From Sipunculus nudus (Eukaryota > Annelida > Sipuncula > Golfingiida > Sipunculidae): a stretch of DNA of 64,000 nucleotides. Below, piece by piece: positions 51,121-63,271 of this stretch. The DNA lies in contig CM049311.1 of the NCBI GenBank assembly GCA_026874595.1, positions 56,688,453-56,752,452 of the forward strand. Direction: 5' to 3'. The position numbers and the translations under genes are program-made. Under the pieces are notes generated by a model that was given only the letters and a program-made list of their open reading frames with translations, was not told where the DNA came from and made no database searches. Within the stretch, counting starts at the first letter, position 1. Every line of letters begins with the position of its first letter.

Positions 51121-51394
51121 TAATTGTGGTAAATATATTAAGAAAAACAGGTTAGTGGTTTTGATATTAGGCAGTCCTGCAGTGTGATAATAGGTTTTTA
51201 ATGGAAATTTGAGGTTTTTCCTTAATACCTCGAAGAAAAGAAGTTATATTGGCCCAATTTTCAGTATGGTAGGAGATTTTGGGGACATCTAACTGTATGC
51301 CAAATTTTGGATTTGTAGGTCTAAGTATACCTGTCTAAAGGTTTTAAAACGTGCCAGTCTAATGGATGGACAGACAAACAGACAATGGATGCTC

Positions 51395-52024
51395 AAAGTC
51401 TCGTGTGATTTGACCTTAAGAGCACAAGTCAAGGTCATTAGCAAAATGGGTACTTTTACATGAACTTATGAATAATGCATGGTTTAACTAGCCCAATTGT
51501 GATGAATAATAAGGCTAAGAGCCAAAATCATTGATAAAGGTATCCTGTCAGAATGATCTAATTTCAGAAAACTATGTGAAACAGAAAGATGCAAAACTGA
51601 TACAGATGAATATTTGAAAATTTGCCTTAGACACTCCTAAAGCCAATTTTCCATGATACTGAGTCACTGTTTGAAATGCTAACATGCTTATAACTTGAAA
51701 AAATATAGGTCAAGGTCAACCAAAAGTTAATCAGTCTGAAAGAGTCATTAGTTGATGCTGCCACTAAATTTGAACAAAATCCGATCAAATCCCTTGGTGC
51801 TTTCGCGCTCCAAAACAAATGATGCCCAATGTCTACTGTCACTTGACCTTGAGAGCAAAAGTCAAGGTCACAGCACAAGAAAATCTAAATCTGAGTAAGA
51901 TAACAGTCATAGATTTTTGTGGGGAAAGGTCCAAGTCCTGATATGAAGTTGCATTTTAAAAGAGCAGACACGGACAAGGACGCTCACCACATAAAACAAT
52001 AAGCTCCCCTATGGGGTGCTTAAT
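51395..52024. mobile_element. Family C element with terminal hairpin
   Basis: Repeated units with tttgaccttaagagcacaag tcaaggtca (about 51418 and 51842), then acacggacaaggacgctcac and a hairpin AAGCTCCCCTATGGGGTGCTT at 52001-52021. The arms are AAGC/GCTT and CCCC/GGGG around TAT. Layout parallels families A and B. The left end was not found. Confidence 0.55.
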
Positions 52025-52702
52025 TATAGGCTAGTGTATGGGCTAGTATCCTTCACAAATACAGTGAATACTGATGAATATTAACCTGGCCAGACAGGAT
52101 AAAAAGTTAGTACCTTCTTCTTCTGACTCAACTACAATTTCACTATACTCCATTTCATCAACCTCTGTCCACCTTTTTTTTTAGATAATTTCCTTTAAAA
52201 ATTATATTTTTCAATAATTTCCTAGAAAACTACACATGGAAGTGACAACCTAATATAGCAATTAAGAATCTTACAATAAAGCCCATGTTTATGTTTCACG
52301 ACTGTTTGGTCTCTTCCCAATGATCTGTCAGATAAGATGTCTCCCTGCATGAGTAGCCATCTTTATTTTAGCTGCTTATATTTTTTAGAGTGTTTACATG
52401 ACATCATCCAATCAGCAGCTGTCAACTGGGGCAAAAGTTGCATGTGAGCAATGACCTTGACTGCCACAAGAGGGCCTGATATGTTGTAAAATATAGTCTG
52501 TTTTATCAAAAAAATAAATAATTCGGTTTCTTAAATAAGCTATAAGTTAGGTATTTATTTACCTTGTTGAAAATAAGGTCCTTTAATCCTCTACCCTGCA
52601 CTATCAGGTTTCCCTTGAAATGTAACAAATACAATTTTCATAGCAAAAAAACAGGTGGACATAAGGGGATGAAACTAGCAAGTGTACTGCTAATGGATGG
52701 AA
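52025..52702. other. Gene-free stretch
   Basis: AT-rich spacer between family C and family B elements. Nothing recognised. Confidence 0.4.
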
Positions 52703-53832
52703 CTAGAATACGGGTAGTCGACAAGCGACTACGTGTATCCGCCTAAATCAGAGTGGAACGGGTGAAGTGAGGCATGGATTGAGTGGCAAGGGGAAATAGA
52801 GTGAAGTGTTGCATATAAGCATGGATGTCTGCAGCCAAAGGGTGTATGTAAGTTGCGCCACCTACTACAAAATCCAGAAAGCAGTCCAAGTTGTATACAT
52901 ATGCAAAATTTGAGGCAGATAAGTCAAACCACTTTATGTTTATGGTTGAAGGTGGCGCCACCAGTTTTGCGTATGATAAAGAGCTATGGGAGAACTATAC
53001 ACATGCAAAACTTTGGCCCAATTGGTCAAACGGTTCCCAAGATATGAGCTTTGATGTCTGCTGCATAAACTAGAATGCAGGTGGCGCCACCTGTCATAAA
53101 TTCAAGAGAGTTGTCGGGGATGTATAAACCTGCAAAATTTTAGGCAGATATGTCAAACCACTGCCGAGATATGAGTGATTTTATCCCATGGCAGACAAAC
53201 AGACGGGAGCTGTGCAAAAATGGCTGCAGGTGGCGCCACCAGTTTTGCGTATGATAAAGAGCTATGTGAGATTTATACACATGCAAAATTTTGGCCCAAT
53301 TGGTCAAACGGTTCCCGAGATATGAGCTTGGATGTCTGCACTGTAAACATGAATGTAGGTGGCGCCACCTGTCATAAAATCAAAAAAGCTATCCAGGATG
53401 TATACGCATGCCAAATTTCAGGTGAATTAGTCAAATCACTGCAGAGATATGAGTGATTTTAACCCAAGGCAGATGAACAGATGGACACTGTGCAAACATG
53501 GTTGCAGGTGGCGCCACCATTTTTTGTGTATGTTATAAAGCTCTCCAAGGGCTACATTTGTGCAAAAAAATTTTCCTGATCCGTCAAATGGTTCCCGAGA
53601 TATGTGGGTTTATGTGTGGAAACAGACGCACAAACGGACGCAGAGCGCAGAGGAAAGGTCAGAGGTCAAAACAAAATCGGGGCACAGCAGTTCACGTGAC
53701 CCGAACATAATCCTGGGTTTCATAAAATTCCGCCCAGCGGTTACGGAGGAGTTCTCCGGACACCTACGCGGCGGCGGCGGCGGCGTGCAGTGAAAACATA
53801 GTATCCGCAAAACTCTGTTTTGGCGGATACAA
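52703..53832 (-). mobile_element. Family B Helitron-like element, copy 3 (1130 bp, best preserved)
   Basis: Left CTAG at 52703-52706 after A; perfect 7-bp hairpin GTAGTCG-acaag-CGACTAC at 52714-52732; right end ttttggcggatacaa at 53832 before T. The palindrome GGTGGCGCCACC occurs at 52951, 53080, 53229, 53358 and 53507, with spacing alternating 129 and 149 bp. A (CGG)n tract lies at 53770-53783. Non-coding; open frames across it simply follow the monomers. Confidence 0.87.
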
Positions 53833-55095
53833 TGACAAAAGGGAACAATTAAACCCACATACAGCTATGAGAGATATTGGTATAAATTGGCTGGTACAAG
53901 TAGTAACATGATCAGCCTATCTGGTATTGCATCACGTGCTTGTATTCCATATTTACCAATGAATGATAATATAGATACCTAGATGGCAGCCCCCTTACTA
54001 TTGATCCTCTGCATCTGTTAATCATTAGTCCTGTCTGAAATATTCTGGGATGTGGTTAGTGAAGCCTAACATCAAAAGGTCACCATGTCAAACAAAGTCA
54101 AAATTATCATATCAATTGATCTTGGCCATAAAAAAAGGATCTGTACACACAACTGCTGTTACAGATCATATCAATTTATAAACACAAATAAAACTATGTC
54201 ACACTAGCTTTGACTTTGACCTGGAAACAATTTATCTAAAGATCCCTTTTTAACCTGGAACTTTTCTCTTCCCTCTTGATGAACAAGTACATAACACATA
54301 ATTTTGGTTTTGCAAATAGCAAACAATTCCATCTGGTAAAAACCTTACATGCCATACTCTTCAGCTCCTGGTTCTGTTCCATGCAGCCTGCCAAACAGTC
54401 AGGCACCAAAGAGACTCAAGTGCAAGTTATCCTGAGACTGAGGAGCGTTTTGTTGTTTACTGATTCCCCACTACAAGGAACAGTATATAAAAAGTCACGG
54501 GAAAATAATTCACAATTTGGTTAGTAATAAAATAAAAAAGAATAGTCACACCTTTAGGTAGGAATATTATCTAAAGCCTAAATCTGAGAAGGAAAACAGA
54601 CATAGATTTGTGAGGGGAAAAAGGTCACAGGATATGAAGTTGCAACTTTTAGTAATGAAAAACATTAAGAAATTTGATTGAAAAAAAAATATTCAATGCC
54701 ATTTATAAATAAAGCTTAGATTTAAGGGATAATTTTCATTGTAAATATGCAACTTTTCCCCTTCATCAAAGACCCTTTTCCTTATTAAAATTAGTGATTT
54801 AATTTCCACTTGTGACTTTTTTCTGTGCCTTTATGGTCACAGTATGTTCAATGTATATAAACCTGTCACCTCGCAAGAACACTTTTTCCAGACCTCCGTG
54901 ACAATCACTCATGTTTTTGCCCTGGATGGTGCCCATGCTACAGTGATAAAAGAAGTCCCACCCAGTTTCAAGAGCTTCCTCAATTATTTATAGGACTACT
55001 GTAAATAATGATAATATACATCTTGACATATCTTCTGAAGTTCATCCACTGGAGGTACTATAACTGCCACTTATTTAGCACTTTTTTTATATTTT
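53833..55095. other. Gene-free stretch
   Basis: No supported feature. A plus-strand open frame at 54276-54524 has no recognisable domain. Confidence 0.45.
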
Positions 55096-55099
55096 TTTT

Positions 55100-55511
55100 T
55101 TTTGGGGGGGGGGGGGGGGGGAGGTGATCACGTCTATTTTTTTTAATTTTTGCTCCACATGTACTACTACTGATGTAATCTGCAGAGTTCCATTCCAGTT
55201 TTGGACAAAAATGACATGGGCCTCTACGCATTTATAAAATCAATCAGGTGTCAACCAGGCTCAGTGTACCAATCTTGCAAGCCCTGAATGTGTGTTATTC
55301 TCAATGTTGGGTCTAACACCAAGGACCCCGCAAAAGGTGCACTCATCTGTACGTGAAACACGACTGTTGGGCACAGTCTCCCCATTAAGCATGAAGAACA
55401 CTCACCCTGGGTGGGGGCTGATAGTGAAAAAATCTCACCACCTCGGCTGAAATTCGAACTCACTATCTCCGGGTTTTGACTCCTGTGCTCTACCCCTGAG
55501 CCAAAGAAGCC
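55100..55511 (-). mobile_element. tRNA-derived SINE copy 2
   Basis: On the minus strand the head starts near 55511: TGGCTCAGGGGTAGAGC is a clear A box and GAGTTCGAATTTC a clear B box about 35 nt on. The body then runs to a G/C homopolymer at 55106-55121. Homologous along its length with 35850-36248. Open frames inside are by-products. Confidence 0.82.
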
Positions 55512-56849
55512 AAAATTTAGCACTTTCATATTCGCACCTTTGATAATTTGCTTTTAAAATTTAGGTCCAGGGCCATAAAATCTTGATGTGCTGAAGTAAC
55601 AAAGACTGACAACCAATTTAAACCCGACAAATGCTGGCTAAATTTAACATGACCAGTATACTAATTCAACAAGGGTATTTAGCTGAGGCACTGATAATCA
55701 TAGCCTGTTTCACAACCCTTGTCCACAAGTTTTTCCTGATTTTTTTTTTTTTGGAAAGTCAACTGACCAAAACGAACTTGCACCAAGGACAGAAAGAGGG
55801 AAATTTTAAATACCATACCTGATTATGAAATAAACTTCAATCACTATACAGCCTGACTGGCTTGTACATATTTAAATGTAATTAAATATCAATACATATT
55901 TGTATCTATATTTATATCTCTTAAAGAATGGACCTAAGTATCTTTATGTTCCTACAAAGCTTTTAAATCAAACTACAAAAGATGATAAAATTAACTAAGT
56001 CAATGTCTATTTAAAAAAAAAACACAGATCAGATAACTCCTTTTATCCTCTGTTTAACAGTGTAAGTTAAAAAAAATATATGGTTCTTTCACATAAACTT
56101 GAGTTTAACATCCAAAACTTCAAGCTTGACCAGCAAGCATGACAGATGAGGAACTGTTGGACTATATAAGAGATACTGATCTGAATGTTATACAACCACT
56201 AGTAATGAACATGAGCCACCTTAACTAATTAAACAAGATATCTCAACATTCACAGAAAAGGTTGTATTAGTATTGATTTTTTATGCATTCTTTGCTCACA
56301 ATATAATTCCTGAAATACATCTGATTTTTTTATTTCTAAGCGTTATTCTTTCCAAATTCAATACCAATTTGTACAGCAAATATTGAAAGTATTTTTCTAG
56401 AAGAAAAATAGCTATACAATGATTTCTATATTCATCAAGCTATTGTGAGAAAGCTTTTATTTACCAGTAAATGGTTTCCTAAACTTAGGAACCAATTATA
56501 ATTGTTAATCAGACATGTTATGCAGAAATCAGGAGAATGAAGAAAAAAATAGTGCAACTGTCAATAATGACTGAGAGAAACAAAATGTGGCATTCTTCAT
56601 GAAAAACAAAATGGGACATAACCAGCCTAACCACAGCTCTAAGTGGCTGATATGGCGTAAATTTTCAGTATGCTCCTCACTCTGCAGTATGAATACATTG
56701 CAGTCATCCACCTTTTTGTTTTAACCCCTGCTTTGAATAGCAAGGTTCTCTGGGACATAAAATGATAATTAAATTACCTGGAGCAATTATAGAACAGGAG
56801 TTACACTAAATTACTTTAATAGGTTTTTTTTTAAATTTCCAAAAGAAGG
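55512..56849. other. Gene-free stretch
   Basis: AT-rich, no supported feature. Confidence 0.45.
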
Positions 56850-57060
56850 CAACCCAGTTGATGGCCTTCAGAGGCAAATGTATACAAAACATTGGTGCAT
56901 ATGGCTGGACATGCTTCGACTTCCTCATTCTAGATTTTGTTACAAAGACAAATTTTTTTCAGGGAAAAATACTGGGCCGATCCTGGATTCGAACCCATGT
57001 CGGTGGCGCACAAATCCAGCTTACCAAACGCTTCGCTAGAAAAGCAAACTAATCTCTAGT
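56850..57060 (-). mobile_element. tRNA-derived SINE of a second type
   Basis: On the minus strand a head with gcgaagcgtttggtaagctg and a perfect B box GGTTCGAATCC at 56995-56985. The body continues through gtatacatttgcctctgaag to about 56855. It is not alignable with the SINE at 55100. Not a functional tRNA gene: no complete cloverleaf was seen. Confidence 0.6.
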
Positions 57061-57657
57061 GAGACAGTTGGGTCTGCTTTTATGTCCCCCCGTAACAATT
57101 TAAACCTGCAACCACCTGGTTTGACTTATAATATTCCCTCAAAGCAACAAAGACGTCTTGAAAATACTAGTGTTGGGAGTCTCAACCTTGATCATAATTG
57201 ATCATCGGCAGCACATCAGCATCTGATGATCGATTATTGGTCACTTTTCAGAAATAGTGGGAATCAGATGTCATTTCATAACCAGTCATCAGTAAACACT
57301 GATGGACGTTTTGAAGTATGAAATTTCTGATCAAACACAGACCTGACAACCCCTTACTTGATATGTAGGTATATATATTGGCCAATACATCAATTTTTTT
57401 TACTTACTTTATAGCCTACATGTATATAGTAAACTTAGATGTGAATGTATTAGAAAAACAAATTGTTCTCAAGTGTGTTTGCATAAATTTCATGAAAGCG
57501 TATTGTCTGTCATTATGAAACCTAATCTTTCAATAAAACTCTGGTGGCTGATTATGGCAATGCAAATTTGATCATCAGATCACCTGCATCAGTGTACTTA
57601 CTGATCATTGACTATTAATGATCATTGATCCCAGCATTAATGCATACATATACCATC

Positions 57658-57701
<44 letters not shown>

Positions 57702-58130
57702 TTATATATATATATATGTAATGAAGAAAGAAAGAAACTGCAAAATCATGACACAAGCATTTGAATATAACCCCATTTGACCATACATGTTATTGCAGGT
57801 GTTGCAGCTTTTCTATAATAGTACCAGTTACCTGTTATTATATAATTTGACTTGTAATAAAAAAAAATTTTAAAGCATGTTTTCTTTACCTTTTCATGGA
57901 TCAGATCCCCTCCTCACCGTTACAGAATTAAATCCAAGTGATATACTTACATGTTTGTATAACCTTTCTGTGATATTACTCATGTTATTTTGTGTACCAG
58001 TCATCTGACATATATCAGACATTATTATTGCATATTCTCACCTCCTGTTTCTCACCCCAATATTGACCATTTTGTTCATAAAATATAACTAAAACACGTA
58101 TGTTGATCTGTAGCACCTGTTCGACACGTC
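57061..58130. other. Gene-free stretch with TA microsatellite
   Basis: A (TA)n tract of about 60 bp lies at 57658-57718. The phrase gatcattgat and variants recur at 57190-57240 and 57560-57630. No gene recognised. Confidence 0.5.
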
Positions 58131-58749
58131 ATGGTAAATGCCTGTGACTACCTTACACGAATCTAAACCAAGCTTTGGTCTTTAAAGGCCAGTGAAGGTT
58201 CAAGTCACGGGGCCAAACAAAAAGGAGGAACTTCTTGCAATGGTGTTACTAAAAATAGTAACCCCAACATCACGACCAACGTGACGGAAACAAGCGGGCC
58301 CTCAAAGGCGACATGAGTATTGCACAGCTGGCTTCACTATCTATTTCCTCATATTATGGTAAATTAATTAACTGACCTGACGGTGTGGCGAGCCTTTTCA
58401 GTAAAATTAACCACAGTTTTTGGAGGTGGATGGGGCCAGTTCGGCTGCTTCCTGTTTGGGAATGTTTGCGATATCCCACTTGTGACGAATCAGCTCCCGG
58501 GCTTACTCCCCCTGTGCCTCTTTCTCACAATTCTTCCGGCATAGGAATCCAATATACCATCACTAAGTTTTAATACATGCCATTCTGTGGCTGAATTTCA
58601 ACTGTTAAACTGGCTACAAAGTCGCGATTCACTCCGGGGGACACCAACACAAGAACTTGGTGAGAAGTGAGCAGGTCAGATCATGCTGAACTTTAACCTC
58701 GGTGAGGTCAAGCTGTATCAGTGGCGCCTCCTATCCACCAACTAAGGAA

Positions 58750-59270
58750 GTATTTTGATCAGCCGCTTTAAAGACCCAACACCCGATCCGGCGGATCGGG
58801 TCGCATGCGCAGTGCGCGTCTACCTTATATGGTAATAGAGGCGGAGCGACATGGTGTTTGGCAACATTATCAAGCACGTGTACTTGCGTGAGCTCGGCAG
58901 ATTACTGCAGTGCAGTGCAATTAACAAGAAATGTATCCTCGTTAAACGTAATAAACCATCAATTTTAATTTTCTAAACGCCGCTTGAAGTTTAAGAACGT
59001 CGATTTCCCTTTGACTGATGGGATTACGTCAGCCTTCCGGTTTGACATGACCTCGAAACGCGAGCACATGTTGACACTGGGTTACTCGCGGCCGCATGGC
59101 CAATCGAGTGATGTACGCACTAGTTCTTTAACACGTGTGTTTGTAGGAATTTATAAAATGATGTACCAAGTGAAGAAGGTAGGCGCGTGTTAGTGGTCAT
59201 TACAGAAATTCACTTAAATATGTGTCACATACTTTAATTGCAGTCCACGCGTGACAGTGGAAAAACGAAC
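58750..59270. promoter_or_regulatory. Candidate promoter region
   Basis: CpG is visibly denser at 58130-59420 than in most of the window. It holds a 21-bp near-perfect palindrome (acccgatccg-g-cggatcgggt, 58781-58801), then tcgcatgcgcag at 58801, which matches the NRF1 motif core (GCATGCGC), and a second half gtgcgcgt. Both orientations are possible; the plus-strand ATG at 59271 fits downstream. Inferred from motifs only. Confidence 0.4.
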
Positions 59271-59357
59271 ATGGCCGCCGGCAGTGAAAATATGGACATG
59301 ACCGGCAGCAGCATCGACCTACTTTCGTACTGTATGATTACCGCGCTTTATATGTAG
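59271..59357 (+). CDS. Possible first coding exon of an unknown gene
   Basis: The ATG at 59271 has a good context (aacATGG) and opens MAAGSENMDMTGSSIDLLSY. The frame meets a stop (TAG) at 59355-59357, so if real it must splice earlier, for example at TACT|gtatga near 59332. A splice acceptor-like attgcag ends at 59241, just upstream. No later exons were found to the right. The frame is short, so it may be chance or a small upstream frame. Confidence 0.3.
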   Translation: MAAGSENMDMTGSSIDLLSYCMITALYM

Positions 59358-59359
59358 TT

Positions 59360-61640
59360 TTGAAGACGCTGGCACATTGAAAGTTTTGCATGAAATGAAT
59401 ATCAGCAGGTAGAAACGTTAGTTATTATAAGACAGATGTTTTTTTACTGCACTTGCGGGGTTTGCTGAAACAAGACTTCGTTTGGAAGCAAGCCATGTGC
59501 ATGATGACAGATGTGGTATCGAAGATTCCCCGGGTTTTGTCATCCAATAATTTTTTGAGCAAATATTTAATAAGACCAATAAAGTTCAATTTACACATGA
59601 ATGTCTCCATAGAGATTTTAAATAGCATGATTTGGATTTTTTATATTACCGACTACATGTAAGCCAACTTCTTCATTCACGAAATATCCCCATTTTTTAC
59701 CAAATATAGAAACTGGATATGTGTCGTTGCAACTTTGCATGGGCATAAATGAATAGAAAATTCACAGAATATGAGTTTTTATTTTCAGCAATTTTGTTGA
59801 CATTGCGACATTGCGGTTTTGGTATGTAACAATGTAACACCACAGAGGTTCAACGCGTGCATGCACATACAGATGAAAGTTGGTAATGACGAGCAGTAGG
59901 CCTATTATATGATCAAAATTACAATTACTTTCCATGTGGCAATGTAATATTAGAGGAGGCTTATTAAAGGTTCAAAACTGAAATTGGATTGTTTTAAGTC
60001 CGGGTGAGGAAACCTCTACCCCCCCCCCCCCTCTCCCCCCCCCTAAAAAAAGAAAACGAAGTTTTGAATTCGGGATATACATATATATATATATATATAT
60101 ACATGTAAATGTATATTAACATACATGTATACCTACGTGAATGTATCAATCAGTGTGTGCCAAGAAATATGAGGAAAATTGTTTATAGTGCCATATGTGT
60201 CCACCAAATATGACCGATGCAGAAAGAATCCTGCATCTGCGACATTAAAAATTAAATCAAATCCCTCGTTGTCACAAGACCTGTCTTTCATCAAGATTTA
60301 TTACACTGAAGCTATACAAGACAGACAAAAAAAAAGAAAAGAAAAAGAGGTGATAACATAAACTCTTTGAAAATGTATACGGGCCCTTTGTAAGTGCTAT
60401 AATCCAGTGAGGGCCGGAAACCTACACGGACAAACCAGGTATATTTTATAGCTGTCTTTGTGGACAGCTATGTTTTCAAAAAAATGGCGAAGCCCATTGT
60501 TTAACTAGCAATTTTGCATAAACAAAATATACATCCTTTTAGCAATGCAAAAAAAAAAATATTAATTAAAGTGGATAGTTAGGTAAACCTTCATTTTATT
60601 ATTTAGATAAAAAAATATTTTAAAAATATTTGTATCATAATTTATAATATTACCACAATAGTCGGCACACACATATACTTACCGATACATGTATACATGA
60701 CCCATTCTTTATTCAGCATACCTGATTCACATAAATAAGACAACATACGTTTTGAAAATAACCTTTTTCTTTGAGTTAATATTTATACAACTTGGTTATT
60801 TTTTTGGGATGATGTAAATCATTTTGGGTTTGTTTTAGGCCTATCTTAAACTATGAATCTGATTAATCGGATCCTTATGAGATTGGTCAAATATGAAATG
60901 TTGTTTAAATTCTGAGGCTGCAAATTCATTTATTAATCATAAGATGTACAGTCTCCATGGCGTGAAATTGTTGAATTTACCCTTGTCATGAAATCAACTG
61001 ATAGGTGACCCGATCCTGACAGCTGGGAAAAATAAACCAATAGCATTCTTCACATGATTGGTATAAGGCGAGGGACTAGAAAATTAATTCACTGAACATG
61101 TCTAGTGCCCATTTTTTAATGACCATGTGGACGCCATACACTATATAGCCTAACACAGAGAAAAGTTGAGATAACTATTTAGAATAAGTTATTTAAGTTA
61201 TATATATATGTGTGTGTGGCGATAAATTTGTTTTGTTACACATAACATGAATATATATTGTGAAATTATTTAAAATATTAATAATATCTAATTGTTAAGT
61301 CGACAGCGTCATTCCGATTTGTGTGCTTTCTGCAATTAATCATGGTCATCCTGAATTTATAATATATTACATGATTGTTTTTGATGAAATATATACTAAA
61401 TAAAAATATTTCCATGCTACCATCTTTAGATGTTCATAATATCAGCAGTCGTCCTTCAGTTGAATTTATAATTAAACAGATATATGCCCTATATGACCTA
61501 GGTGTTTCATGAGTAGAAAAAATTCAGTTCAGTGGAAGAAGAGGTTGAATGTAACGACACTGATTCCACTATGTTTTGTGGAGGCAAAAGACCAGGCAAC
61601 GCCCACTAAAACACGTGCAGTCTGTTATTGTTTACATTGA
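59360..61640. other. Gene-free stretch
   Basis: AT-rich. Has C runs at 60019-60042 and an (AT)n tract at about 60080-60101. No further exon recognised. Confidence 0.45.
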
Positions 61641-61648
61641 GGGTGTCA

Positions 61649-61662
61649 TGTCACGTGACCCC
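61649..61662. promoter_or_regulatory. Palindromic E-box (gtcacgtgac)
   Basis: The 10-bp perfect palindrome gtcacgtgac within catgtcacgtgacccc matches the motif of MiT/TFE and USF bHLH-zip factors. It lies 440 bp from a YY1-like site in a CpG-richer patch. Function unproven. Confidence 0.35.
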
Positions 61663-62092
61663 CCAACTGCCATTTCAAACCTATGCAATCTGACAGTCCG
61701 CCTCGGCACTAGAACTGGGAATATCTAAAAAAATACTTGATTTTATCACTTTAAAAATTAGAACAATAATATTTGATGCATCAATAAGGCATACGTTTTG
61801 TCTGAGAGAGAAACTCGCTCGACTAAACTAAAATTATCCAGTCTTTCCCAGCCGGGGGCGATCGGTGATCGGCACTGACAGCTGGCCGGCTGGTGAGCAA
61901 CATCGTCAGATATTGGAGAAAATATATAACGTATGATCATTTTAATGGTCAAATTAGATTCCTTGAGTTAAAATGCGTATGTCAGACAAATATTATACTG
62001 AATAATGGCCTAGAATTCAAGCATGATGACTTTTTTCATGATTTCGGGCGATGCGTCTTGACAGGTATTTAAATTTCAATGACTGACAGCTA

Positions 62093-62105
62093 CGCCATCT
62101 TGCGG
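62093..62105 (-). promoter_or_regulatory. YY1-like site
   Basis: On the minus strand CCGCAAGATGGCG contains AAGATGGCG, the YY1 core usually found at or just after start sites. No coding exon was found around it. Confidence 0.35.
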
Positions 62106-62795
62106 CCCCTTTTATACTTCGGGTGGGTCTTTAAAAAAAAGTAATTTTAATGATTTTACTTAGACATTTCAGTGATTGGATATCTCGTAAGTCGTAAATA
62201 TGAGATTCAAAAAATTAATAATTTCATTGGAATAAACATGCGAGCTGACCAGGGCGGTCAGATTTAGTTTTTTTCTCTTGTTTTGTTTGTACTGATGTGT
62301 GCAATATGCTGTGCAAATACTGACACATTCTTTATCAATATATAATTAATATCCTGCATTATGGTTTATGTTTTAAGTATGTTACAAATTAGTTGCATGG
62401 TGATGGCAGATTTTCTTTATGTTTGTAAATGTCCACGTCACCTTGTTATACATTGCCTATTTAAGTATGTTATCATGTATATACTAAATATGTATGTATA
62501 TGTTTGTTTTTGTGTAAAAAAATATGAGATTCAATAATGAACATCTTAGACGTTTTGTCTATTTTTAAGCATTATTTATTTACATCAGAACAATCCGCGG
62601 GCCACCAAACGTGAATACATTTCTTTACCGCGAAAGATTCTAAGACAGCAGCAGTTATCAAACGCAGACCTCATCATAGGCACTTGACACAATGCGCGTG
62701 TGTGTGTGTGGGGGGGGGGGGGGGGGGGTCCTCAGTCCAACCGTCGTTTTAGCATACCTGATCGTTTATCAAATTTGTTTTCCTTTGTCTGAGTG
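62106..62795. other. Gene-free stretch
   Basis: Contains a TG run followed by a G run at 62698-62728. Nothing else recognised. Confidence 0.45.
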
Positions 62796-62800
62796 CCTAT

Positions 62801-63237
62801 CAGTGGCGGATCCAAGGGGGGGCACAGGAACAAACAGTACCAGAAATATTAACTTTTAACATGAGTAAATGCTAAGGAATAAAGTTATATATCCAATACT
62901 ATGTCCACTTGAAGCTAGTCCTTGTTCTGGCAGCACTGGAAGATAAAGTCCAGTACACCAGTGTCAGGACCATTCATATACTAGCTAGGTATTACAAGGT
63001 GACAAATGGTTAACCTTTAGAACCTTTCAGACATACCAGAAGTGATTTATGCCAATATTCTCAAACTTCTGCTTTTTATCCAATTTATCAGAATCAAAAA
63101 TGTCTGGTTTAAGTACCCGAAAATGCTCAAATTTGATTTCTTAATAATCATATCTTCAAAAAATGTCCTCACTGTGTGAGACGGAAACCCCCCATCCCAC
63201 ACCTTCCCCCCTCGGGCGCTAAGCTTGAATCTGAACT

Positions 63238-63271
<34 letters not shown>

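Larger units (their letters stand above)
44610..51390. mobile_element. Family A element split into three parts by insertions
   Basis: Parts: 44610-45437, 49893-50102 and 51121 to about 51390. Read together they follow the uninterrupted copy at 36920-38330 in order: ...aataacttaaaa | aaattcagatctaattttg ... | tggtaaatatattaagaaaa.... The left terminus is missing; the right part fades in an acagacaaacagac tract before the hairpin, replaced by family C. Confidence 0.8.

Noticed and set aside
56965-57055. A functional tRNA gene
   Set aside because: The B box is perfect but arms do not form a full cloverleaf and a SINE body follows; treated as SINE.
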